DNA of 64,000 bases from Acorus gramineus (lineage: Eukaryota > Streptophyta > Magnoliopsida > Acorales > Acoraceae): NCBI GenBank assembly GCA_030737835.1, contig CM060850.1, positions 9,615,877-9,679,876 of the forward strand. The letters are read 5' to 3'. This document shows, piece by piece, positions 10,886-21,049 of this stretch. Below the pieces are notes generated by a model that worked only from the letters and a program-made list of their open reading frames with translations, was not told the DNA's origin and searched no databases. Within the stretch, counting starts at the first letter, position 1. Each line of letters opens with the position of its first letter. The translations under genes were made by a program, and so were the position numbers.

Positions 10886-13800
10886 ATGATCATCCCATCT
10901 GTCGTGGTGAAAGAGATCACCGGGAAGGTGACCGAGCTGCTCAAAGATGAGGCATTCATGCTCTGGGGCGTGAAGGACAGATTCACAACGCTCAACCACA
11001 AGCTGGCAACCATTAGCGGCGTCCTCCAAGACGCAGAGAACAAAGAACTCAAAGACGTCGTGATCCGGCGATGGCTGGACCAGCTGAGAGATGTCATGTA
11101 CGACATCAACGACATCATCGAAGACTTCAACGTCTACCTCCACCACCACGACGACGCATCATCCTCCAACAAGCCTGGATTTGCATCACTCATCACCTCT
11201 GCTTATAACAAATGCTTTGAAATCGTTTCTGAGATCATTCAGTGCAACTTTCACCGTCACGACGTCGGGACGAGGATTGATGAAATCAATAATAGGCTGG
11301 AGCGGATCCACCAGGACAGAGCACAATTCACACTCGTGGCAAATGTCGAAGGACCTGCTCTCTCTCGGTAAGCCAATCAATCTTAATCATTAGGATACAG
11401 TTGTTAATTTTTTTATTTGGATCTCTACATTGATATTTTTCATTTAATTGACACGTTTAAGTATTAACATTAATTCTTATAATAAAATGATATATTAAAT
11501 AGATATATTGAGATTTTAAGTCTTGTAATACATATAATTGTAATTAATCATACAAGATAACAAATACGTATCTGATACAGATATTTTTCGCACTAACATT
11601 CATATCCGCATTTCAGATCTTCGAATAATTGTATATTTCTGATTTTTCTGATACAGATTTAAATCCGATTCGGATTTTTTTTAGATAATTGAGAGGTTTA
11701 TTTTTCAGGTCGACAACAACAAAGACCTTCCGAGATCGTGAGACGGTTTCAACTTACATCGAGTCCGAGGTGTTTGGGATCGATGATCACTCGGACCGCT
11801 TGGTCCAATCGTTGTCGGAGTCGTCGAACCGGAAAGATGGATGCCGTGTGATTGCGATTGTGGGGATGGGAGGGATTGGGAAGACCACCCTAGCTCAGAA
11901 AGTCTATGATAAATTTGACTTTGAGCATAAGATATGGGTGTGTGTGTCCCAGAATTTTAATGAGATTGATGTGGTGAAAAGCGTCATAAAGTCTGCTGGT
12001 GGGAATCATCAGCAGACTCAAACCATGGAGGAACTTCATAAGATGATGAAGGACGTCCTCCATGGGAAGCAAGTACTTCTTGTTTTGGATGATATGTGGG
12101 GACCTGAGGTTTGGACTAAAGTTCTTAGAGTTCCTTTTCAAAGTTTCACTGCGGATACAAGAGTGTTGATCACCACCAGAGACGCAACAGTAGCAAAAAA
12201 AGTGGGTGCTGTATACACACATCAAGCTGAGGTTCTATCCGATGAACATGCGTGGTCCCTTCTTAGCAAGGTATGCCTGTCTTTATTTTTATTAATTTTT
12301 CAATACATGCATCCAAATTTTATTTCTATAATATAGTTTTATAAGTTTTAGCTCAATAGAATAGTACAAAGTATACAGTAACTGAGCAAAACAAGATATG
12401 TCTTTGTTTATATCCATATTCATTTTTCTTTTCTTTTTAAAAAATCCATATAACCCCTTATTATTTGAGTTTTATTGATATACCGTCGATTGTTAACACC
12501 TTCAAATTGAGGTGTGAGTAAATTAATCACACATTATTAAATTACATTTTACCTTTGTCCCTTTAACCTATATTTAAGGGAAAAATACATATAACCCATT
12601 TAAAATTTACAAGTATTCATATTGACCGTCCATTTTTATGAATATCCATATAATCCCTATATTTTATCATAAATTACTTATAAGAATATACCGATTAAAT
12701 TAAAAAACTTATAAGTCTTAGGGCAAAAATGTCCACTATTTTTTTTTTTTTTTTTCGTGCGTGCACATATATAGGATATTCCCATGGTAATTTTACAATT
12801 TTTGAAGGTTGTACAGAAGATATCAAAAAGGCTTTAGAACCAAATTATAGACGCAGGGATGAATGAGATATAAACTAAATATAACATGTTTTCTTAAATA
12901 AAAATGCCAAGCCGTCATACCAAATATCAAAAACAGTTTCTATAAACATCTTAGGCAGTGTTTGGTTACACGATTGGGCAGCTTTCGCATTTGCAGAAAC
13001 TTGCTTCTACAATCGTACAATCAAACAATTTTACTATAACAGCTTCCTGCAAACAGATTTAATGCAAATAATGCTTAAAAACTAACATTTCCAAAAGCTG
13101 GTGGGGTAACTTTGGTGTAAAATCAGTTTTAAAACCCAGATTCTTATAAAATTAGTTTTACAATCGCGCCACCAAACGCACCATTAACCATGTTTTTGTA
13201 TCACTGATATAGAACATATATTGTTGCTCTCTATCAAAATGCTAAGATGTTCCTCGAAATTTGGAGTCTATTGAATGATTCTCCAAATCTGTAGATTAGT
13301 GTTTTTTCAAAAAAAATTACTTTTAAAAAAATAGTGTAAATTTTATTATATAAATTCAATTATTAGAAAATGAATACAAATATATTGTACGTTGAGACAT
13401 TTTTATCAAGACTATTATTAAATATTTTTAACATATGTTTAAAAATGATTTCTCGTACCCAAGCTTCCATGGAACTAGGCCTACCAACGGGTCGCGGGTC
13501 GACCCGGATCCGACCTGGACCCGACCCGATAAAAGGCGTAAATACCTGACCCGAAGGACCCGACAATCAAAACGGGTCGGATCTCGGTCCACCCCGACCC
13601 GATCCTATGGACCTGATTGATTCAACCCAAATATTATGTAATTTTTTTTATTTATGACCCAACCTAAAACTCATGATTCAACCAAACATTTATGACTAAG
13701 TATTGAATAATCATTTAAAATTTTAAACATTTGAAATATTTTTACAACCTTTTGACTTCACGTAAAAGCATAATAATCAAAACTGTATTCCCAATGTTCC

Positions 13801-16800
13801 CTCATAAAGCATTTAAAAATCAAAATAGTGAAGGACTATTTATAATACATTAGACTCTGTTAAAAAAAAAATGAAGCCATTGTAGGCCCTTGAAAAGTTT
13901 CTGAACTTCTCTTTGTCTGGCCTGAACTTGTTAATGGGTCGACCCGACCTGACGCGAGACCCGATATGGACCCAACCCGAAGGACTCGACAATCAAACGG
14001 GTCGGATCCGGGTCCACCACGACCCGACCCGACCCGACTGACCCATTGACAAGCCTACATGGAACCAACAACCAACCACCCCCCCTTCTCTTCTCTTCCC
14101 TCCTTACCTCCCATTGGTTTATTTTGCTTCTTTGTTTCTTTGATAATGTACTCTTTTTATCTAATACAAAAAAAAGTGGCAAACCCACCAAGTTTATTTT
14201 CTAAATAAAAAAATAGTCATTTTAATTTATTTACTAAAATATTCTTTATGTTAATTGAAAAACATAATACTTTTTAAATAACATAATTCAAAAAATAAGA
14301 AAATATATCATAATTAACCAAAGGAAACACAATAATATGAATCCATATCCATTGGATCCATTTTTACATGAATAAGAGTAGTACCACTAGTAATCTCCTA
14401 ATCCACATTGTGATTAAAAGTAGGTGAGTTGCCGGCTATGTGGGAAGCACAAGTAGTTGAGTTGCCGACCGTTTGCCTTGGTCTTGAATTCGAGTAAAAC
14501 CTCAAAAATCGTCCTAGGCCTCATTTGGATCCGCAGTGAAGCGGATTTTGTGGTAGGGAATCAGATGTAATGTCACCGTGGATCCAAATAAGCTTTTGGC
14601 ATCGCATTTGAATGGTCAATATAGTGATTTCAGGTCTTTTTCTATGTTTGAAAAACTCTGGAAACAATGCTTTTCTACTGTGGCTCACATTACCCAAAAC
14701 GAGCGTTTCCACTTGACCCATGCAGGGCCTCAGTTGAAGTAGTTTTTTTCTTTTTTTTAGGTAAATGTTGGGATTCAACTTCATGATTCTCTTGATTAAA
14801 CATGACTTCATGCACCTAATAAAAATATCAAACTGCGAAGATATGTGATTCGCAGGTTAAAAAAGTATCCTCAAATGGATTTTTTATTGTAGAAGTACAT
14901 TGCTATTGCATGATTTAAATCTAAAGCATTACAGACTGACTTTATATTGATGTTCTTGTTACTTGCTTAGATGCTAAGAATAATTAATCAGTTTGCTTTT
15001 TTTATTTATTGAGAAACTAAATATACTTACAGCACTTCAACAGACAAAAAGGTGTTTCTGATTCATCATTCCTAATTCCCCCACTTGACTTCATATACAT
15101 AATATATACCCTAATAATTACTTTTGATATGCCAATTATAACCAGGTAGTGTGCCAAGGAAACATCAACATGGAGGATATTGAGGACCTGAAGGATGTGG
15201 GGATGGAAATAGTTAGAAAGTGCAAGGGCCTCCCATTGGCAATAAAAGCTATAGGAGGTATTCTAATTAACAAGGACCCCGTCGAGGGGCAGTGGCACAG
15301 TGTCCTTTCAGATGATTTGTGGTCTACTTCTGAGATCATGTCAGTGCTACGCCTCAGCTACATGGACTTGCCATCTCATTTGAAGTCGTGCTTCCTCACC
15401 TATTCATTGTTCCCAGAGGATTATGAAATCTCTCGAACCCGTGTCATCCGGATGTGGGTGGCAGAAGGTTTCGTTAAAGAGGGCCCCGCAGACGTAAATG
15501 GGAATCAGATGGAAGATTTTGCAGAGTTATATCACAACGAACTTGTAATGAGGAGCCTCCTACAAGTGGTGAAATTCTCAGTTGATCCTGAGGATACTGA
15601 CATGAGGTGCAAGATGCATGACCTTGTACGAGAGTTGGCGATTTCCATGACGAATGGTGAACACATAATCGGTCATGATCGCCAACAAGACTCTCTGAAA
15701 GTCCGCCGTCTATCGATCCTCAATGTTGAAGAAATGGAGAAGAATATCCCTAAAAGAGTGAAGAATGAAAAGTGCCGCTTGAGGTCCTTGTTGGTCTTTC
15801 AGAGCAAGGGCATGAAGGTAATCCCACAAAACCTTTATGACAATCTCAAGTTCCTCCACATCTTGGATCTCTCCAACGCTTCTTTTGATCACCTTCCGGA
15901 TTCCATAGGAGAGCTTGTGCACTTAAGATACCTCAACCTTTATAATACCAACATAGTGGAGTTACCCAACTCCATATGCAATCTTCGGCAGGTACAAACT
16001 CTAATCCTCTTAAAGTCTAAGCACATCACTAAGATTCCCAAAGGCCTTTCACAGATGCAGGAGCTAAGGCATTTAGAGGTCCATAGTTGGGTGGATATAC
16101 CTGAAGGGATAGGCCAACTTACAAACCTACGAACTCTAAGAGACTTCACAGTTCGCAATAGGGACGGGCGATGCAACATCGAAGAGTTGAATTCCCTCAA
16201 CATGCTTAGGTATTTGGTGGTTCAAAGTTTTGACAAGGTGCCAAGTGCAACAGAAGCGAGCGGAGCAGCGCTTGGACAAAAACCACATCTTAAGTTCCTT
16301 GCATTGAAGTGCGCATTCAGAGTGGAAGGGGTGAGGAATAAAGATGAGATGAGGAGGATTGAGGAGGTCTTAGAACAGTTCCAACCCCATAAGTATCTCG
16401 AAACGCTCTTCATCTGTGACTACTACGGACGAACTCTCCCAACCTGGATGTCCATGACCCCTTCTCCTCTTGAAAAATTGAATCATTTGGAGTTGAATGA
16501 TTTGAGCAACCTCCAATGGCTTCCCTCATTGGGTGATCTCCCCAATTTAAGGGTACTTCGTATATCAAACTGTACTTCCATCAAGACGATTGGTACGGAG
16601 TTCGTCAACGACCAAGAAGGTGCATTCCCTAAACTGATATTTTTGTCTTTCAACAATATGCCTCAGTGGAAGGAATGGAATGGTGGGGAAAGAACAGACA
16701 TCTTTCCTCGCCTCAAAATATTAGAACTCGTACGTTGTCCCGTGTTGAAGTGGATTCCAGGAGTCTTTGCACGACCTGATATAAAGGTGGCCATGGGCGA

Positions 16801-16891
16801 CTTTTCACCGCTTTTGTTGACAGAAGACGAAGGGAAGCAGTACGGGAACGAGTTTACGGGATTGTACAGGCAGATGTTGAAGAGGTCATGA
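10886..16891 (+). CDS. CC-NB-ARC-LRR disease resistance protein (CNL), 929 aa
   Basis: Exons 10886-11367, 11709-12270 and 15146-16891 join in frame to 929 residues; the start sits in a good context (cgaccATGa) after a GA-rich leader. Residues 1-150 form the Rx-type coiled-coil domain (RRWLDQLRDVMYDINDIIED). The NB-ARC domain follows with P-loop GMGGIGKTT (213-221), kinase 2 LLVLDDMW (284-291, with the D and W typical of CNLs), RNBS-B TRVLITTRD (311-319), GLPLA (376-380), the CFLTYSLFPEDYEI motif and an intact MHD (505-507). About a dozen leucine-rich repeats fill residues 545-900. In the family this is an ATP/ADP-switched intracellular immune receptor that recognises pathogen effectors or their effects. 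All switch residues are present, so it looks functional. An intron splits the NB-ARC domain between RNBS-C (AWSLLSK) and GLPL, and the 2.9-kb second intron is packed with MITEs. The closest named relatives are RGA-like CNLs; the effector recognised cannot be told. Confidence 0.95.
11510..11700. repeat. Repeat remnant in NLR intron 1
   Basis: Repeated gatacagat / atccg phrases, similar in style to the larger AT-rich element at 17530-18000. Only a remnant; no ends visible. Confidence 0.3.
12954..13183. mobile_element. Harbinger-like MITE (230 bp) in NLR intron 2
   Basis: Flanked by TTA on both sides (12951-12953 and 13184-13186), the target-site duplication of PIF/Harbinger elements. Terminal sequences ggcagtgtttggttacacga and the reverse complement of the right end, tggtgcgtttggtggcgcga, are imperfect inverted repeats. 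A related copy lies at 33869-34096. Confidence 0.65.
13476..14057. mobile_element. hAT-type MITE (582 bp) with 8-bp target duplication in NLR intron 2
   Basis: Bounded by perfect 8-bp direct repeats CATGGAAC (13468-13475 and 14058-14065), the target-site length of hAT elements. The left end is taggcctaccaacgggtc and the right end, reverse-complemented, is taggcttgtcaatgggtc, matching at 14 of 18 bases. Both ends are followed by GGGTCGACCCG-type G+C-rich arms; the centre (13630-13920) is AT-rich. No transposase. Confidence 0.85.
14515..15145. other. Distal part of NLR intron 2
   Basis: Contains a phrase ctcatttggatccgcagtga and a nearby inverted ccgtggatccaaataagc, suggesting another small inverted-repeat element near 14519-14595, then AT-rich sequence up to the acceptor at 15144-15145. 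No coding content. Confidence 0.35.
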
Positions 16892-17529
16892 TTCAGTGTT
16901 CGCGCCTTTGTTTGTGAGAGTGAAGATTGATTTCCCAATCTCTTTTGTGTGTGTGTGTGTGTACTCTTTGTTTATTAGTTTGTTTTTCGTGTATGAATAA
17001 ATATCAATAGGAATAATGCATCATTTCATGTATAATGTTTAATGTGAATTGAATCCATGATTTCTTTCCCTCTTTCTAGTCTCTTGCGATTAATGGTTGA
17101 TTGTTGATTAGTGTAAATTAAAGAACTAATTACAATGGGAGGTGTTAGTATTAACATGTTCCCTTCTTTGGGTTTTTCATCCTTTTATTTCAGTATTTTG
17201 CATTTTTTTAAAATAAATTAATTTGGATGTCAAGAGAAGCTCATTAAGTTCCATTAATATGGAAGGATAAGAGAATCATTATATAAATGCAACAACCTTT
17301 TAAGAGGTGTTGTTAATTTGGTCTTCCTTCCAAAGCTATATTAATATGTTCATGTGAAATCCTTGTGTACTACTGTATGGAATTCAGATTCTTCCCTTGT
17401 TTTTATTTCTCTTGCAGATCTTGCCATCCATGAACGCAGAGGAGACGGTGGTGGAGTCGGAGAGGGTCCTGTTGTCACAAAAGACGTTGATATATGGACC
17501 TCCTCTTCGTGTACTCCACGATTAAACTT
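16892..17529 (+). other. 3' region of the NLR gene and spacer
   Basis: Holds a (GT)n tract at about 16946-16962 and an AATAAA at 16996-17001 that could serve as the polyadenylation signal. At 17418-17525 a splice-acceptor-like ttctcttgcag precedes a short open stretch that I cannot assign to any family. Confidence 0.4.
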
Positions 17530-18000
17530 GTCAACGGAGCGGATACGGATTGGATAGGTTTATATCTGTATCCGTATCTGAACTAAATATATAAATATAT
17601 ATATATATATATCCGATATCCGACGGATATTTAAATTAAGTATCCATATTCGTTTTAAAAATCTGTATTCGAATTCAAATAATTATCTGGGATATCCGAA
17701 AAATCAAAATAATATATCTGATATATGAAATATATAAAAAATCTAATAATCTAACATGAAATACAAATTTATAAAAATTATAAATATATTACATGGTTTA
17801 AAATATATAAAAAAAAAACCTATACTAATCTAAAAATATAAATATATTAATATAATAAATAATAATATAAAATAAATTTTTTGGATAGGATACCATCATA
17901 TCTGTATTCAATTTAAAATATTTTAGATGCAGATATTTTATTTCAGATAAAAATATAGATTTTTGAATATCAGATAATTTTCATATACGAATTTTTTTTT
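17530..18000. mobile_element. AT-rich MITE-like element
   Basis: Starts with ggagcggatacggattggat and ends with runs of agatttttgaatatcagata, rich in internally repeated and inverted atccg/cggat phrases and an (AT)n tract near 17594-17613. Resembles the very AT-rich hAT MITEs of plants. Exact ends not determined. Confidence 0.4.
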
Positions 18001-18151
18001 TAATAAATTAACAGGCTTATTCTTGATGTTATTTGTAGTCTCTGAACTTCGACGCCGTTTAAGGAAGGTCCAAAACCATGAGAGGATGGACGTCGGCTTG
18101 GGTCCACCCATACATTGGGTGGGGCCATGTTGGATGGACAACATATACTTG

Positions 18152-18880
18152 TTTTTTTTTTTTTTAATTATCGGTAATCAAAGTTTTGTATTTCTACATG
18201 AAAAGAGCTTTACAAAAAGTATAAAAAATTCACAAAAGAAATGCATAAGGAAGATAATTGATAACAAAGGAGGGAAAAACAAAACTAGTCCATCTACATC
18301 CCTTCGTAATTAAAGATCGGCCCTTGAATTCATATACAATCAATACAAAAAACATTGAGGATCAGCCTTTCTTGCGAATAAATTGAGTCCCTAATTGATC
18401 TTGTTCAAGAACAGATCGCAGTTCTTGCCGGATATCATTTGGAAGGAAAGATGTTTCCCCTCTTGCAGATTGGAAGGCGGTAAGGAGATCTACCGGGGCC
18501 GGGGCGTTGCCCTCTCGATGGATGTGGGAGACCTTCCAGTCAGTGAGGATATATTGATAGCCCTTGATGTATATGTCAAAGGCTGCGTATGGCAGTCCAA
18601 GAGCGGCAACCATACCTTTGCCCATAATCCATGCAATCCCCGTCGTTGAATCTGATTCAATCCACAAATGCTGAATTTCCTCAATGGCTTTGAGCTCCAA
18701 GAGGTTAATAGTAGGAAGATCATTTTGTCCAGCGAGACCACAAAAAAATTGTGATTTATCATCCCGGATAAAGGCTCCATAGCCCCCCCCTATCATCTCT
18801 AAGAGAGCCATCTGTGTTGAGTTTGTGCCATCCTGTGTGAGGTGGTCTCCAGTTGACTACTATCGAAGTAACAGGGGATT
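18152..18880 (-). mobile_element. 5'-truncated LINE with poly-A tail (minus strand)
   Basis: On the minus strand the order is RNase H coding sequence (18880 to 18362), a 3' untranslated part, then a run of 14 A (T on the plus strand, 18152-18165). This is the structure of a 5'-truncated plant L1-type LINE. A clear target-site duplication was not found. Confidence 0.65.
18362..18878 (-). pseudogene. LINE RNase H domain, frameshifted
   Basis: The open frame from 18811 down to 18362 encodes GGGYGAFIRDD, INLLELKAIEEI, LWIESDSTTGIAWI and VSHIHREGNAPA, the blocks of a plant non-LTR RNase H domain. The expected start of the domain (GWHKLNTDGS, with the first catalytic Asp) is present just upstream, at 18878-18790, but in another frame. 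The break falls at a run of eight G (C on the plus strand, 18783-18790). About 15 residues are also missing between the ELKAIEE block and LWIESDS. So this is a decayed fragment, not a working enzyme. Confidence 0.75.
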
Positions 18881-18975
18881 CAACCTAAACTAGTTGGATC
18901 TCAGTCGGATGGGCTTTTCCTTGTTTCAACAGGACTGTCTTTAAGAATCTAAATCAGGGGCTCTTGTACACAATT
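18881..18975. repeat. 85-bp repeat shared with 27540-27625
   Basis: ctagttggatctcagtcgg, tttcaacaggactg, aagaatctaaatcagggg and ttgtacacaatt appear in the same order at both places. Identity unknown. Confidence 0.6.
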
Positions 18976-19118
18976 TATTTTATAAATTTTAAATAAAATA
19001 TATATATTGGATTTTATAAAATTGACAATGCAAATGTACATTTTATAATGAGTTATAATTGAAACGCAGAACTATAATATAAGTGGTGAATCATGTTGTC
19101 ATTTATGATGAGAGGGGG

Positions 19119-19958
19119 TGATGTAGGACAGATTTGAAAAGAAATCATTACAGAATATTTGATTTCAAATCTGTTATTAAAATAAATTTTTATGAAATTT
19201 TATTTAGGAATTTAGGATTTTTAAGATCTTATGTTTTATTTTTTAAATTTTAATTATTGTCATTGTAATTGTGTCTTTACTATTTTTAGTAAAGTCATAA
19301 TTCACATTATGAATATGTATTTGATGTTTGTGGCCTATATAATGAGTGCCACCATATTTTGTAAAAAAAAAAGTTTTTTATCAATAATATTTCGAATTTT
19401 CTCCCTTTTAGGGCTTTCTTCCTTGTGGATTCAAGGATTCCTTGTGAATTTAAGGAGTTTATGAGATCTCAACGCTTGTTGGATCTTTTTATCCGTTTCA
19501 CGCTGCGTTAGGTGGTATCAGAGCGAGGATTCGCCTAGCTTCAATGACACATAGCCGTGTGGGAAACAACCATCCCATTGACGGTGATCGTGGGGTGCAG
19601 GAGCTGTTTCGGCCGTTGCGGGAGGACCAGAAGCCACTTCGGGAGGAGTTTCGTCAACAAACACGACAGACTCTTCGTGAGGTGAAGGCTGGCGTGAATC
19701 TCAACACCGACAACAGACGACCTGGGAGTGACAGGATGCACGCCGAGGGATTTGCCCGAGGCCAACCTGTTGCTTATAACGTTGTTCGACGACATTCTCA
19801 TTATCTACCTGATTATGAGGATGATTCGGATAATGAAAGCGGTGAACTGTACAACTATCAGCCGAGAAGGCGGCACACATACTACTACAATTATTTCAAC
19901 AATTTCAAGCGAAACTGATAAAACTTTTTTAGATTCGTCCTCAAATTTAAGAAGAAAA
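19119..19958 (+). mobile_element. Ty3/gypsy LTR plus 5' gag, arm A of a large inverted repeat
   Basis: Starts TGATGTAGGACAG right after a purine run (agaggggg). An LTR of roughly 390 bases is followed by tggtatcagagc (19513-19524), the primer-binding site for initiator Met-tRNA. Then comes gag from 19544, beginning MTHSRVGNNHPIDGD and open to 19918. The frame then runs into an antisense scrap of the element's 3' coding end. The reverse complement of this whole block, minus about 150 bases within the LTR, is found at 20351-21049. Confidence 0.8.
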
Positions 19959-20350
19959 ATAAATGTGGGAGATGAAGAATTTGATGAAGATCTTACATAT
20001 GAGGGTGCTGAGTTCGCGGAGGAAGACGGAGATCGAGTCAGCCTTGTCGTACAACGATTGTTATATTCTCCGAAACACGAGGACTCCAATCAACGACACA
20101 CTATTTTCAGATCTTGTTGTTCCATCAATAAGAAGGTCTGCGATTTGATCGTAGATAGTGGGAGCTGCGAAAACTTTGTGGCGAAAAAGCTGGTGGATCA
20201 CATGAAGTTACCAACAGAGAAGCATCATACCCCTTATTCTATAGGCCGGATCAAGAAAGGACCGACGGTGAAGGTAACAGAAATTTGTAGAATTCCTATT
20301 TCAATTGGTAAATATTATCAAGATGAAGTGCTTTGCGATGTGGTGGCATC
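19959..20350 (+). pseudogene. Gypsy aspartic protease fragment in the palindrome loop
   Basis: The 392-base centre of the inverted repeat encodes, in the + frame, [20 protein letters not shown], where DSG is the catalytic triplet of a retroviral-type aspartic protease, followed by [11 protein letters not shown] and the strand leading to DEVLCDVV. It lies in the ORF 19728-20504. Reverse transcriptase and integrase are absent. It can only be a remnant of a deleted gag-pol. Confidence 0.75.
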
Positions 20351-21049
20351 TTTTCTTCTTAAATTTGAGGACGAATCTAAAAAAGTTTTATCAGTTTCGC
20401 TTGAAATTGTTGAAATAATTGTAGTAGTACGTGTGCCGCTTTCTCAGTTGATAGTCGTACAGTTCATCGCCTTCATCATCCGAATCATCCTCATAATTGG
20501 GTAGATAATGAGAATGTCATCGAACAACGTTATAAGCAACAGGTTGGCCTCGGGCAAATCCCACGGCGTGCATCCTGTCACTCCCAGGTCGTCTGTTGTC
20601 GGTGTTGAGATTCACACCAGCCTTCACCTCATGAAGAGTCTGCCGCGTTTGTTGACGAAACTCCTCTCGAAGTGACTTCCGGTCCTCCCGCAACGGCTGA
20701 AACAGCTCCTGCACCCCACTATCACCGTCAATGGGATGATTGTTTTTCATACGGCTACGTGTCATCGAAGCCAGGCGAATCCTCACTCTGATACCACCTA
20801 ACGCAGCGTGAAACTAATAAAAAGATCCAACAAGCGTTGATATCTCATAAGCTTCTTGGATTCACAAGGAATCCTTGAATCCACAAGGAAGAAAGCCCTA
20901 AAAGGGAGAAAATTCAAAATATTATTGATAAAAAACTATTTTTTTTTTAATCCTAAATTCTTAAATAAAATCTCATAAAAATTTATTTTGATAACAGATT
21001 TGAAATCAAATATTCTGTAATGATTTCTTTCCAAATCTGTCCTACATCA
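20351..21049 (-). mobile_element. Ty3/gypsy LTR plus 5' gag, arm B of the inverted repeat
   Basis: Reverse-complement partner of 19119-19958. The minus strand carries an LTR (21049 downward), a primer-binding site at 20785-20796 with one mismatch, and gag from 20786. It shares with arm A the same abnormal junction between gag and the 3' coding scrap (LKFEDE). The LTR part also serves as the 3' LTR of the neighbouring element at 21050-22948, since it follows a purine run on the minus strand. Confidence 0.8.

Noticed and set aside
10802..11149. Minus-strand ORFs opposite NLR exon 1
   Set aside because: Antisense shadows of the CC-domain exon.
17418..17525. Possible extra exon after the NLR gene behind ttctcttgcag
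   Set aside because: The NLR already ends with a normal stop; the open stretch has no recognisable family. Could be 3' untranslated.
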